Shown one piece after another: positions 26,061 to 36,517 of a stretch of DNA of 62,502 nucleotides (position 1 is the stretch's first letter; each line of letters starts with the position of its first letter). The notes under the pieces are model-generated. The model saw nothing but the letters and a program-made list of their open reading frames with translations, did no database searches and was not told the DNA's origin. The position numbers and the translations under genes are program-made. This DNA is from an uncultured Patescibacteria group bacterium (GTDB lineage Bacteria; Patescibacteriota; JACMRA01), in the NCBI GenBank assembly GCA_938041505.1, contig CALITC010000003.1, positions 1-62,502 of the forward strand. The letters are read 5' to 3'.

Positions 26061-29000
26061 ATGATAAAATTCAAGTCCATTGGATATTCTTTGCGAAAAT
26101 ACTCGTTATTTATTGCAGGAGTTATTCTCGTATTGCAAGGTGTGTTTATCTATAATTCTTTTCAACAGAATCCAGAGCAAGATGCTTCTGCGTTTCTTAC
26201 ACAAAGCTTGGATTCAATAACACCAGGTGCTATTGTTGCCTCAGAATCTGGCGTGCTTGAGGTGAGAGGACAAAATATAAAGGGACCCGATATTACACAT
26301 GTAAGTGTTGGAGCAAATCACACCTGCTTACTGATGGAGGCTATCATACGAGATGTAAAGTGTTTTGGTGAGAATTCAACTGGAGTATTAGGTACTGGAA
26401 ATTTTGCAGATTCAGGTTTGGGTTCAAGTAATGGAGATATCCAGAACTTGCCAGTTATTAATTTTGGGACGCTTTCCAATGGTCAAAGACCCAATCCCAA
26501 GCTTATTGATGCTGGAAGATATAATACTTGCGCTGTTTTTGATACTAATGAAATTAAATGCTGGGGAAGAAATTCTTATGAAATAGGTGGTGGTGGGCTT
26601 AGTGTTAATGTAGAGGTTGGACTTATAGGTAATGATAACACTGGCAATTTCAATAACCCAGCAGCTGTACCATTTATAGATATTACTAACGATACAACTT
26701 TTGTTGGCGCTGTAGTTAAGATGAATCCAAACGAGCAGATTATTGATATCGTTGTTGGAGAAGAGCATGCATGTATAGCAACCGATCAGATTAGAATTGG
26801 GTGCTGGGGGCGCAATTCGCTAGGACAGACACATATGACTAATGTTGGGGATGGCGCAACTGATAAGTCAGTCTATCCAATTTTGAAAGATGTTTCTGGA
26901 CTTTTGAATAATAATTCGATTATAAAATTAGAGACTCATGATCGTAATACTTGTGCAATGAGTATTGATCGATTGTCGTGTTGGGGTGACGGTGAGTTTG
27001 GGGTTCCATTAATTGGTAGTGGGTTAGATGTTGGTACAGAAGAGGACGGCTTCATACCTTCAATTGATAGAATTTCGCATGCTGTTAGTCCAAATTATAG
27101 TTTTGCAGATATTGCAGTTGGTAGAAGAGAGGCTTGTGCAATTGAGAATCATAATAATAACACTGATCCGAACCGGGTTAAGTGTTGGGGTCGAACCACT
27201 TTCACAGATACAGGGACAGGTTATGGTCAGAGTAGCGGGGAAGACTATGCAAATGCTCCGGTTGTTCCTTTTAAAGCTGGTTTTTCTCCAGAAAAAATTA
27301 CTTTAGAATCTGCTCGAGCATGTTCCATTGGTTCGCAAACTGGCGATCCTCAAACTAATATTGTTTGTTGGGGTCTTAATTCAAATGGTAAACATGGGGT
27401 GGGTAATAGTGCTAATCCTCCTGGATACTATATTAGTGGTGGAGCTTTTAGAGATGCTCCAGACGATAACCCATACTCTGGATTAACCTCAGCAAATAAA
27501 AAATTTGGCGATGTTCGACAAGTTATCACATTAGATACCTACGATGATCATACTTGTGTTAATTCTGAACAAACTAGCAACGTTTTTTCTGGGGTATTCT
27601 GTTGGGGAAAGGGAGATTCTGGGCAACTTGGTTTCACTCCAACTGTTGGTTCTAATCATGGTGACGGTAGCGATGAGTATGTCTTTAATGCTCAAGAGTT
27701 GGTTGCCACCCCTCTTCCAAATATTGTAATAGATAACGGATCAGGAGCAGCCGATGATCAAGCATGTACTAATTTTGGCGGGCATTATAGATGGGACTCT
27801 ACAAATCAAGAGATATATATAGAATGTTATATAGATCCAACAACAAATTCTTACACTGGTACAAATACATTTAGAATAGAGCGGGCTTCTGGAGATGATG
27901 CAACTATTAATTTTAGTTCAACAGATCCGTTTGTTACTTCAGGTCAGGACTTCTTAGATTCGACAATAGTCTGTGATAGTTATTTAACTAATTGGACAGT
28001 CTCTTGTACACTTACTCCAAAAACAGGGTTTGCTTTTCCAGATGGAATTACTCTTAAGTTAGAAGATACTGAGACTCTCTCAGCACAACGGCAGTCGCAG
28101 ACATCAGGTGGTAATTGCCCTTCCGGTAATGCTACAGATGAAGTCATTGAGTGTACAAATATACCATATTATCCGGTAGAAGGGTTTAATGGACCTTTGC
28201 AATTAAAGGCGGATGTCACGGTAGCTAACTCTTCTGGATTTGAAACGATAATTAACCCGAATTTAGAACCTGCAGAAACCCCAACTAGAGCTTTTGCAAG
28301 AGAGGTTACTGCGTCAGATGTAGGTCCTAGCTTTAATTGTAATGATACACCAACGCAATTTGGAGGGGTTATTCCAGCATGTTATGTTCAGTTAAGCTCA
28401 ACATTGTATAACTATAATACACTTGCAGGAAAAGATTTTAGAGTGAGTTTTGATGGTGTAGCTTCAGAAAGCCAAGCTTGTTATATAAGAAGGAACGGCA
28501 ATGATTCTGATGGTGGTCCTGGTTACTCTGCTTTTTTAAGGTGTGACAACATCCCTACAGCAAATTCTGGAGAAGCATATGTATCCCCTCGTACAGCTCA
28601 GTTGTATATTGATGATGTAGCTACTGGCTTAAGTGATGAAGTTCATCTAACGTTTTTGGAACCTTTGATTTCTCCACTTAATGCTACAGATGTTCCAACA
28701 ATAAATTATAGCTGTGATCAAGTTGCGCCTCGTGTAAATACAACATGTACATTTGATTTACCTGTCAATAAAACCCTTCCTACTGATACAAGAATGATAG
28801 TATACGAAAGTCAATCTTACGCAGATGAAACTATTGGAGGTGAATGTAGTGTAAGCGGTCAGACGGTCACCTGTGTTGATGTTCCAGTACAGGATGTTAG
28901 TAATAATAGCCCCTATTTCTTAAGAATTGGTGTTTACTTAGAGTCTTCTGATACGGTTGTAAATACTACTCAAACTATGTTATATAGAGATCCTACTATA

Positions 29001-32000
29001 ATCGACATCGCAAATATTCAAAGTGGAAATTGCACACCAACATCGATTAATAGCGGCGAAAATGTAGATTGTACTTTTAATCTGCAAGGTGATGCTAATG
29101 ATTATTATGTAGCCAGCGGTCAAATGACTGCCAATTTTGAGAACAACTTGCTAACATCCGCCAATTGTTCTGTAAGTGGAGCTACGGTAATTTGCGATAA
29201 TGTTGATTCTACAGGCGCACCTATTGGTGTTGGTAGGGTTCGATTGAAGCGAGGTGATGGTTTTGATTTAGGCTCAACTTCAGACGTAAATATTGCATCA
29301 AGACAAATTACAGCCACTGAAGCTGCAGCATTAACTCCTGTTTGTGACAATGGGTTACCTACGCAAACTACGACTTGTACCTTTGAATTAGCTGAGAATA
29401 TTGCATTACCTGCTGCTTTTGAGATTAAAGCCGATTTCTATATTAATGGTATTGGCATCCCATGGACAGATGGAGGTTGTGTTCGTGCCGGGACTACAAT
29501 TACATGTGATGCGGTGAACATTGAACCTAATTATGAACTCAGTCAGATTCCTGTTATGGTTAGGTTAATTAATGATGATGATGCATATATCGAGACTCAA
29601 GGCTCTGTAAATGTTATTCCACCAACAGTACTCTCGACTTCAGGAAACAACTTTAATGCAAATAATTCATGTGTAGAAGGTAGCCGCGGCGATGTTACTA
29701 TTTGTACCTTTGATTTGCAAGGTGATACAAATAACTTCTACAAGCTTGATGTGGCTAATCCTGTTACTATTCAGGTAAGCGATGGCAGTGTTTCATCAAA
29801 TTGTTCTTTGGAAGATAATGTTCTAGGAACAGCCAGAATCACTTGTATTAATGTGCCTTTGGATGTTACCAACACTGGTGAAAACTCTGTTAGTTTAAGG
29901 CTAGGCTCAGATGAGGTAGCAACTACTACAGTAAATTTACTTGAGGATAGAGATTTGCTGGATAGTAGTAATATTTCACAAATTACTGATTTTGCATGTG
30001 TGACCACCAAGATCAATACTCCTACTACTTGCACATTCACATTACCTGATAACATTACAATTAATGGAGATGAGCGATTATCTATGGGCCAAGGAATAGA
30101 CTTCAATACCCTAACACCGGCGTGTGAATTAGATTTGACGACTAGGGTTGCTACTTGTCTTCAATCAAAAGTTGGTCAGAATAAGGACTTGAATGCGCCA
30201 ATAAATATCTTATACTCAGGTGGAGCAATTGGAGGTACAGGAGCAACTGGTATAATTGATATTGATACTGATGAGGATAATATTTTGGACGAGCAGGATA
30301 CCGATGATGACAACGATGGTCTTTCTGATGTAGACGAAGCTACACAAGGAACTCAGCCATTGGATCCGGATTCAGATAATGATGGATTAAGCGACGGAGA
30401 TGAGGTTAATATCCACCTTAGTGATCCACTCAAAATTGATACAGACGAGGACGGTCTTAATGATGGCGATGAGGTAAATGATCATGGAAGTAGCCCAATT
30501 AAGAAGGATACTGATGACGATGGTTTAGAAGATGGTGAAGAGGTGGCTCTCGGTACAGAACCAGATAACGAAGATTCTGATGGCGATACTTTGACTGATG
30601 GTGCAGAGGTAAATAATCACAATAGTGACCCGTTAAAGACTGATACAGATAATGATGGAGTGGATGATAATGTTGAGGTATTGGATGGTACAGACGTACG
30701 AGATGGGGATAGTGATGATGACGGATATACTGATCTTCAAGAGAAAACTGCTGGTACTAACCCGCTTGACGATACCTCTACCCCAGCTGCTATTGATGAT
30801 TCAGATAATGATGGGTTAACAGACCAAGCAGAAATCGATCTAGGCACTGATCCTAATAAAGCTGATACAGATGAAGATGGGTTGGATGATGGTGCTGAGG
30901 TTAATACGCACGGAACAGATCCCAAAGTAAAAGACTCTGACGGCGATGGCCTAGAAGATGGGGATGAAATTACTAATCACTTAACTGAGCCAGACAAATA
31001 TGATTCTGATAACGATGGTTTGAGTGATGGTAAAGAAATCGAATTAACTACTGATCCAAATTTGCAAGATACTGATAGTGACGGTTCTTTTGATGGGGAT
31101 GAATATATCAATGGGTATGATCCAAAAGATATTAATGATTTTATTCCAGCAAGCAAATCTATACTATATCGTGATGAAGTTTCGGAAATTGTCGTATTAT
31201 GTGATCCTTCAATTGTGAGCACAAATACAACCTGTGCAGCAATATATAATCTTGAACGCTATATTCCTGCTTCATTTAAAATAGGTATCAATGATGGTGA
31301 TTTAGAATTATCTAGTTGTCTGAATTCAGAGTTAAACTTCTTCAATTTTGAAGACTCAGAACAACTTCAAGAATTTCTGTTTATATTCACTGGGGAAACT
31401 CTCAAAGAAGTTCAATGTGTAAATGTTCAATCTGGAAGTGTAGTTGGTAACGAGGAGATTAATGTCTTTTTACCAACAAGAAGTAATGCTAGTACTGCAG
31501 CTATTTTTGATACTGAATACAAGGACTTCTCAGGTGAATATGCAGTTGTGTATCCAGTGGGGACTGATTTTACTGATTCAGATGGAGATGGTATGCCAGA
31601 TTTTTGGGAAACTGATAATGGGTTGAACCCACAAAGTAGTGTTGGAGATGATGGTGCTGAAGGTGACGTTGATGATGATGGATTACTCAATCTGTTTGAA
31701 TATAGATTGGGGACTGACCCAGGCTCTTCTGACTCAGATCTTGATGGTCTTTATGATTATGATGAAGTATCTTTAGAAACCAATCCAAACGATAATAACT
31801 CCAACTCTACACTTACTTCGGGTGATGATTCAACCAATGGTTTAAATGATGGAGATGAAGATTTTGATGGTGATGGATTTACGAATAAAGAAGAGATTAC
31901 TGCTGATACTGATCCTTTGGATGCGACATCTTTCCCAGTAACAACTACTGATAATAGCGGTACTGGTACAGATAATTCAAGTGGGGGTAACACTGATACA

Positions 32001-32222
32001 AATACCAACACCAACACCGACACGAATACCAATACAGGTACTATTACAAATAATGGTGGATCTTCTACTAATAACGGAGCTGCAAATACGGGTGGTCTTA
32101 CTTCAACAGTTAGATCTGGGGGTATAACCAACTACATTATTGGCTTTGTAATTTTTGACTTGGTTCTTGGTGCATACTTGATTTCAAGTAGAAGAAAGAA
32201 GCAGAAAATTGATATTTCGTAG
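26061..32222 (+). CDS. Giant surface protein: RCC1-like propeller, Cys-paired Ig-like repeats, TSP3 repeats
   Basis: 2053 aa. N-terminal membrane or signal helix (YSLFIAGVILVLQGVFIY). Residues about 74-533 hold seven RCC1-like blades, each with a Cys near the start and a CWG or CFG motif (VKCFGENS, IKCWGRNS, IGCWGRNS, LSCWGDGE, VKCWGRTT, IVCWGLNS, FCWGKGDS). About 556-1393 are repeated beta-sandwich domains with conserved Cys pairs. About 1400-1696 are thrombospondin type 3 calcium repeats (DTDEDGLNDGDEV type). One more Cys-paired domain, a second TSP3 block near 1840, an Asn/Thr-rich linker, then a C-terminal membrane helix and a basic tail (SSRRKKQKIDIS). Probably an outward-facing stalked adhesin. 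Confidence 0.88.
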   Translation: MIKFKSIGYSLRKYSLFIAGVILVLQGVFIYNSFQQNPEQDASAFLTQSLDSITPGAIVASESGVLEVRGQNIKGPDITHVSVGANHTCLLMEAIIRDVKCFGENSTGVLGTGNFADSGLGSSNGDIQNLPVINFGTLSNGQRPNPKLIDAGRYNTCAVFDTNEIKCWGRNSYEIGGGGLSVNVEVGLIGNDNTGNFNNPAAVPFIDITNDTTFVGAVVKMNPNEQIIDIVVGEEHACIATDQIRIGCWGRNSLGQTHMTNVGDGATDKSVYPILKDVSGLLNNNSIIKLETHDRNTCAMSIDRLSCWGDGEFGVPLIGSGLDVGTEEDGFIPSIDRISHAVSPNYSFADIAVGRREACAIENHNNNTDPNRVKCWGRTTFTDTGTGYGQSSGEDYANAPVVPFKAGFSPEKITLESARACSIGSQTGDPQTNIVCWGLNSNGKHGVGNSANPPGYYISGGAFRDAPDDNPYSGLTSANKKFGDVRQVITLDTYDDHTCVNSEQTSNVFSGVFCWGKGDSGQLGFTPTVGSNHGDGSDEYVFNAQELVATPLPNIVIDNGSGAADDQACTNFGGHYRWDSTNQEIYIECYIDPTTNSYTGTNTFRIERASGDDATINFSSTDPFVTSGQDFLDSTIVCDSYLTNWTVSCTLTPKTGFAFPDGITLKLEDTETLSAQRQSQTSGGNCPSGNATDEVIECTNIPYYPVEGFNGPLQLKADVTVANSSGFETIINPNLEPAETPTRAFAREVTASDVGPSFNCNDTPTQFGGVIPACYVQLSSTLYNYNTLAGKDFRVSFDGVASESQACYIRRNGNDSDGGPGYSAFLRCDNIPTANSGEAYVSPRTAQLYIDDVATGLSDEVHLTFLEPLISPLNATDVPTINYSCDQVAPRVNTTCTFDLPVNKTLPTDTRMIVYESQSYADETIGGECSVSGQTVTCVDVPVQDVSNNSPYFLRIGVYLESSDTVVNTTQTMLYRDPTIIDIANIQSGNCTPTSINSGENVDCTFNLQGDANDYYVASGQMTANFENNLLTSANCSVSGATVICDNVDSTGAPIGVGRVRLKRGDGFDLGSTSDVNIASRQITATEAAALTPVCDNGLPTQTTTCTFELAENIALPAAFEIKADFYINGIGIPWTDGGCVRAGTTITCDAVNIEPNYELSQIPVMVRLINDDDAYIETQGSVNVIPPTVLSTSGNNFNANNSCVEGSRGDVTICTFDLQGDTNNFYKLDVANPVTIQVSDGSVSSNCSLEDNVLGTARITCINVPLDVTNTGENSVSLRLGSDEVATTTVNLLEDRDLLDSSNISQITDFACVTTKINTPTTCTFTLPDNITINGDERLSMGQGIDFNTLTPACELDLTTRVATCLQSKVGQNKDLNAPINILYSGGAIGGTGATGIIDIDTDEDNILDEQDTDDDNDGLSDVDEATQGTQPLDPDSDNDGLSDGDEVNIHLSDPLKIDTDEDGLNDGDEVNDHGSSPIKKDTDDDGLEDGEEVALGTEPDNEDSDGDTLTDGAEVNNHNSDPLKTDTDNDGVDDNVEVLDGTDVRDGDSDDDGYTDLQEKTAGTNPLDDTSTPAAIDDSDNDGLTDQAEIDLGTDPNKADTDEDGLDDGAEVNTHGTDPKVKDSDGDGLEDGDEITNHLTEPDKYDSDNDGLSDGKEIELTTDPNLQDTDSDGSFDGDEYINGYDPKDINDFIPASKSILYRDEVSEIVVLCDPSIVSTNTTCAAIYNLERYIPASFKIGINDGDLELSSCLNSELNFFNFEDSEQLQEFLFIFTGETLKEVQCVNVQSGSVVGNEEINVFLPTRSNASTAAIFDTEYKDFSGEYAVVYPVGTDFTDSDGDGMPDFWETDNGLNPQSSVGDDGAEGDVDDDGLLNLFEYRLGTDPGSSDSDLDGLYDYDEVSLETNPNDNNSNSTLTSGDDSTNGLNDGDEDFDGDGFTNKEEITADTDPLDATSFPVTTTDNSGTGTDNSSGGNTDTNTNTNTDTNTNTGTITNNGGSSTNNGAANTGGLTSTVRSGGITNYIIGFVIFDLVLGAYLISSRRKKQKIDIS

Positions 32223-32252
32223 ATAATTACTTATTTCACCTAAAAATATTCC

Positions 32253-32274
32253 ACCCCAAGTTTAGGCTTGGGGT
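32253..32274. terminator. Bidirectional terminator
   Basis: Stem ACCCCAAG/CTTGGGGT with loop TTTAGG, flanked by T-rich DNA on the right and A-rich DNA on the left. It serves the giant surface protein gene and the convergent 128-aa gene. Confidence 0.8.
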
Positions 32275-32279
32275 TAGTT

Positions 32280-32666
32280 TTAGCTAGCAAATATATCACA
32301 CTGAAGATTGTAGTTTGGACATATCTCCTCAATTATCTTTAAGTAATATCTTTTTACTTTTTTGTATAAATTCTGGGGATTTTTCCTAGATGAGTTTATC
32401 TCTTCTTTCAAGTTGGAAAATTCTTTTGGAATCTTCACATTTAGGCTAGTTTTTCTCGCAATCTCTTTAACACTGTTTATCTGTTCTACTAAATCTGATA
32501 GAGTAACATTACCGTAGTTGTTTTGGTTACTGATAGCTTCTTGGAATTCGGTATAATTATTATACTTTAACATCTCGCCCAACACAGGGTTTTGTCCATA
32601 TATATGATTACTTATTGTTGACGACACTTCTTCTATGGTTGTCATGTGCAAAACAGTGTAAGTCAT
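32280..32666 (-). CDS. Hypothetical protein (128 aa)
   Basis: Not recognised. Soluble and probably helical, with two Cys near the C-terminus (CPNYNLQCDIF). AGAGGAAAG immediately before the ATG supports the start. It is a single gene between the giant surface protein and the divergent helicase-nuclease gene. Confidence 0.65.
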   Translation of the reverse strand: MTYTVLHMTTIEEVSSTISNHIYGQNPVLGEMLKYNNYTEFQEAISNQNNYGNVTLSDLVEQINSVKEIARKTSLNVKIPKEFSNLKEEINSSRKNPQNLYKKVKRYYLKIIEEICPNYNLQCDIFAS

Positions 32667-32770
32667 ACTTTCCTCTTTTGGTTTTGGTAAATTGAATATA
32701 AGGCTGTATTTTTAATTTGTAAAGCTATTTTTAAATTGTGTAAAAGTTAGAATAGAGATATAATCATAGT

Positions 32771-35700
32771 ATGAATCAGAATCAGGAATTTCAGTCTAGA
32801 TATGGGATGCTTAATCCGGAGCAGAAGCAGGCTGTGGATACCATTGAAGGGCCGGTGATGGTGGTGGCTGGTCCTGGCATGGGAAAGACTGAGTTGCTTG
32901 GACTTCGTGTAGCAAATATTCTTAAGCAGACTGATACGGCGCCGGAGGCCATCCTATGTCTGACTTTTACGGAGTCGGCAGCTCATAATATGCAGAATAG
33001 GTTACAAGAGTTGATTGGAGTTGATGCGTTCAAAGTAGCGATCCATACTTTTCATTCATTTGCTACCGAAGTAATTAATCACAATCCAGAATTCTTCTAC
33101 GATGGGGTCAAGTTTAGCCCTGCAGAGCCCCTCGCGCAGATCAAAATTTTGTCAGAGATTATGGACGAGCTTATGCCGGATTCGCCAATGGCGATTAAGA
33201 ATTTGGATTTTAAATATAAGGATATTAAGGCTGCTCAGAGTGCAATTAGTTCGATCAAAGGGGAGGGTTTTTTGCCTGAAGAATATTTGGAGATTTTGGC
33301 TGACAATGAAATGCAATTAACTAAGATTAACCCGCTATTAGATACCTTGGTAAGTAAGAATTTTCGCAAGAAAGCTGATAAAGAAGCTGCAGCTAGTGAG
33401 CTGCCGGTGGTAATAGAGCAATTAAAGCAATTGAAAGCAGAATTTGGTGAGTCACAGTATGCCGAGCGTGGGATCAAATCTATTTTGGATGTGTATGTAA
33501 CTGTGTTGGAGCGAGTATATGAAGAGATTTCTGCAACTGGTAAATTCTCGCCACTCAGTAAGTTCAAGCAGCGGTTTATGGAGCCTACAAAGACCGGGGA
33601 TTATATTCTCAAAGACTTGAAGAACCTGGATAAGAATCGGGAGCTGGCTAATATCTATAGTGAATATCGGAATCGACTGCATAAGGAAGGGCTGTTTGAC
33701 TTCGATGACATGCTTATTGAGGTGAACCGGGCACTTAAAGAAGAGCCTGAGTTGTCATATAAATATAAGGAGAAGTATTTGTATTTGCTGGTCGATGAGT
33801 TTCAAGATACGAATTTGTCGCAGTCTACGATGTTGGATGCATTGGTGGATATGGAGCTCTCTGAGGGTCGGCCAAATATCATGGTGGTAGGTGATGATAA
33901 TCAGGCGATTTACAAATTCCAAGGGGCGAATATTGAGAATATTCTTAACTTTAGGGAGAAATATCCGTTGACGCAATTCATTACTCTCCACCGGAATTAT
34001 CGGTCGGATCAGAGAATCTTAGATTTGGCGAAGAAAATTATTGCTGATTGTGAGATCACGCTGGCGGATAAGTTGAACGTGAGTAAGGACTTGCTGGCGG
34101 CAGGGAAAGTCCAAGGGGAGTGCCCGCATCATATCAATGCTCGGACTCGGTTGCAGGAGGTTACGGAACTGGTGCAGAGTGTACAGGCGCAGATTGACGC
34201 TGGGGTGAAGCCGTCGGAAATTGCGATCTTGGTCAAGAAGCATAAACAGCTCAATGATGTGCTCAAAGTCTTTGAGTATTACAAGATTCCGGTTCGATAT
34301 GAGTTTGCGACTAATGTACTTAACCAAAAGTATATAAGGGAGATTATTAATGTGATGAAGTATGTGTATTCAGTGCTGGCTTATGACAAAGCTACTCAGG
34401 ATCAATACGCTCATGAGATATTATCGTATGAGATGTTTGATATCGGAGCACTGACTCTCTATAAGATTTCACAGCTTGCTTACAAGGAGCGGGTGCCGTG
34501 GTTGGACGCAATGACAATGTATAGGGATCAAGAGAATTCTGATAGCGAACACATTAGCAAAGTTCATGATTTTTTGGTGGGGCTGGCTAAGGAAGCCCAG
34601 GTTCAGAATGCGGAGCAGATTATTGATAGGATCTTGGGTATTACCAAAGAAGGGGTGGTGATGGCTGACGAGCACGATGATGGAGCTGGTCTCGAAGATG
34701 AAGAAATGAATGCTACTGAGAAGCCTGTGTTTGCACTCAAGGATGTGATTCAATCCAAGCCTGAGTATCTCATGTTCTTATCTGGTTTGAAGGTGTTTGT
34801 GGACAGCCTGCGAAGCTATAAGGCTAAGGAGGTTATTTTTGTGAAAGATGTAGTTGAGTACGTGCAACTTCTAGAGGAGAATGAGATTTCACTCAATGAT
34901 AATTCTCCGTATAACCAGGAGGAGGAAGCTGTGCAGTTGATGACTGTGTATAAGTCTAAGGGGCTGGAGTTTGAAGTGGTTTATGTGCTGGATTGTATTA
35001 ACGAGACTTGGAATAGTAAGCGCTCGATGGTTGGGATTAGCCTGGCCCGGAATACGCCGTTTGCACCAGAGCCAGATAATGCAGATGATTTTCTGAGAAT
35101 TTTCTTTGTGGCGTTGACTCGGGCTAAGCAGAAGCTGTTCTTGTACTCGTATACTTTGAATGAGTCGAATAAGGAGATTAAGCAGCTGGAATTTGTCGTC
35201 AGTGGCCAGGAATTCTTGGAGAAGCGAGAGCTGGAGAGTAGTAGCAAGGCAGAGCTTGTTGGGGAATTAGAAGCGTGGCTGGCTGGAGATATGGAGCAGC
35301 GGACGCTAAGCCTTGATGAGCAGGAATGGTTGCGGCCGTTCTTTGAAACTTACAAGCTATCGGTTACTAATCTGAATAATTATTTGGATGTGGTGAGTGG
35401 GGGGCCAGCGAGGTTCTTAGAGAGGAATATATTGAGATTCCCGGAGAGTAAGAACCCGTCAGCATCATATGGAACAGCAATGCACGAGGCACTAGCTAGG
35501 GGTTATATTGAGTATAAAAAGAACGGTTTGATGCCCCCACTTGATTATCTGATGAGTGTATTTGATGAGAAACTTGCAAGTGAGAGGCTGACCAAGCTGG
35601 ATTACGAGAAGATGCGGTACAAAGGGCAGCAGAGTTTGCCTGCTTTCTATAAGCAAGTGTTCCGAACTTACGGGAATAACATGCAGGTTGAGGTGAATTT

Positions 35701-36160
35701 CAAGTCACAAGGTGTGGTGGTGCGCGGGGTGCCGATGTCGGGGGCGATTGACCAGATGATTTTTGATACTGCTAACAAAACTGTGCATGTGGTGGATCTT
35801 AAGACAGGTAAGGGGCAGGATAAGTGGACCGGGGGAAATGAGTATATGAAGAAGAAGTTGGATGCCTATCGAAGGCAGCTGGTGTTCTATAAGCTACTGG
35901 TTGAGAACTCGAGGGATTTTAAGGATTACGAAGTGAATAGTGGCTCGTTGTTGTTTGTAGAACCTGATCGAGATACGAAGCAGATATTTAATCTCTCACA
36001 CGACATTAGCCGAGAAGAAACCACAGAGCTGGCAGCTTTGATAGAAATTGTATATAACAAGATCCTAAGTTTTGATTTTCCAGACACCAGCAAAATGTAC
36101 CCTGAGACAGCCAAAGGTACTCAGATGTTTATCGAGGATTTGTTGGCCGGGAAGGTTTAA
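32771..36160 (+). CDS. UvrD/PcrA-type helicase fused to PD-(D/E)XK nuclease
   Basis: A superfamily 1A helicase with a C-terminal RecB-type nuclease. Helicase motifs: LNPEQKQAV (Q motif), VAGPGMGKTE (Walker A), CLTFTESAAHNM (Ia), LLVDEFQDTN (II), MVVGDDNQAIYKFQGA (III), LHRNYRS (IV), TVYKSKGLEFEVV (V) and FVALTRAKQKLFLYSY (VI). The nuclease follows with GTAMHEAL, GAIDQMIFD and VHVVDLKTGKG, supplying the D...DxK residues. It may stand in for RecBCD or AddAB, which many CPR lack. The gene is strikingly G+C-rich compared with neighbours (35 of 60 bases in 35281-35340), a sign of different codon use or transfer. Confidence 0.93.
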   Translation: MNQNQEFQSRYGMLNPEQKQAVDTIEGPVMVVAGPGMGKTELLGLRVANILKQTDTAPEAILCLTFTESAAHNMQNRLQELIGVDAFKVAIHTFHSFATEVINHNPEFFYDGVKFSPAEPLAQIKILSEIMDELMPDSPMAIKNLDFKYKDIKAAQSAISSIKGEGFLPEEYLEILADNEMQLTKINPLLDTLVSKNFRKKADKEAAASELPVVIEQLKQLKAEFGESQYAERGIKSILDVYVTVLERVYEEISATGKFSPLSKFKQRFMEPTKTGDYILKDLKNLDKNRELANIYSEYRNRLHKEGLFDFDDMLIEVNRALKEEPELSYKYKEKYLYLLVDEFQDTNLSQSTMLDALVDMELSEGRPNIMVVGDDNQAIYKFQGANIENILNFREKYPLTQFITLHRNYRSDQRILDLAKKIIADCEITLADKLNVSKDLLAAGKVQGECPHHINARTRLQEVTELVQSVQAQIDAGVKPSEIAILVKKHKQLNDVLKVFEYYKIPVRYEFATNVLNQKYIREIINVMKYVYSVLAYDKATQDQYAHEILSYEMFDIGALTLYKISQLAYKERVPWLDAMTMYRDQENSDSEHISKVHDFLVGLAKEAQVQNAEQIIDRILGITKEGVVMADEHDDGAGLEDEEMNATEKPVFALKDVIQSKPEYLMFLSGLKVFVDSLRSYKAKEVIFVKDVVEYVQLLEENEISLNDNSPYNQEEEAVQLMTVYKSKGLEFEVVYVLDCINETWNSKRSMVGISLARNTPFAPEPDNADDFLRIFFVALTRAKQKLFLYSYTLNESNKEIKQLEFVVSGQEFLEKRELESSSKAELVGELEAWLAGDMEQRTLSLDEQEWLRPFFETYKLSVTNLNNYLDVVSGGPARFLERNILRFPESKNPSASYGTAMHEALARGYIEYKKNGLMPPLDYLMSVFDEKLASERLTKLDYEKMRYKGQQSLPAFYKQVFRTYGNNMQVEVNFKSQGVVVRGVPMSGAIDQMIFDTANKTVHVVDLKTGKGQDKWTGGNEYMKKKLDAYRRQLVFYKLLVENSRDFKDYEVNSGSLLFVEPDRDTKQIFNLSHDISREETTELAALIEIVYNKILSFDFPDTSKMYPETAKGTQMFIEDLLAGKV

Positions 36161-36272
36161 AAAAACTCATCTACAATAATTCTAAATTCATAATTTTTAT
36201 AAATCGATAGTTTGACAAAAGAGTAAAAGTGAGACTTATTTGTTTTAGTAAGTACTTTAAATAAGGAGTTTT

Positions 36273-36422
36273 ATGGAACTTAGTTCTATTCTTATTGCTA
36301 TATTGGGTTGGACTGTTGCAGGCCTTCTTGGTATCGGCGTTAGTTTATATAATTCTGATTACGCTAAGTTACAAAGAAGAAGAAAGAATCGTAAGAGATT
36401 GAATAAATACCTTTATAAATAA
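36273..36422 (+). CDS. 49-aa small membrane protein
   Basis: A short frame with an excellent AAGGAG site (36263-36268) ending 4 bases before the ATG. The product starts MELSSILIAILGWTVAGLLG, a single membrane helix, and ends in a strongly basic tail (KLQRRRKNRKRLNKYLYK). TTGACA at 36212-36217 lies upstream and a terminator follows at 36445-36474, making a complete single-gene unit. Function unknown; it could be a membrane-associated regulator or a toxin-like peptide. Confidence 0.75.
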   Translation: MELSSILIAILGWTVAGLLGIGVSLYNSDYAKLQRRRKNRKRLNKYLYK

Positions 36423-36444
36423 TTTTATATTTGAGTTGAATACG

Positions 36445-36474
36445 AGTTGTGGTTTTTTGATCACAACTTTTTTT
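36445..36474 (+). terminator. Terminator of the 49-aa gene
   Basis: Stem AGTTGTG/CACAACT with a T-rich loop, followed by a run of T. Confidence 0.8.
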
Positions 36475-36517
36475 GTGCAAAAAAAATGGGGTGTTGCCTG
36501 AAAGGAACCCCAAGGAA

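Noticed and set aside
31757-32131. 124-codon minus-strand frame
   Set aside because: It is the mirror of the Asn/Thr/Asp-rich coding of the giant surface protein and is Val/Ser-rich as expected of such a shadow.
32771-36160. Helicase-nuclease as part of a phage-defence island
   Set aside because: No defence partners adjoin it; a repair role is simpler.
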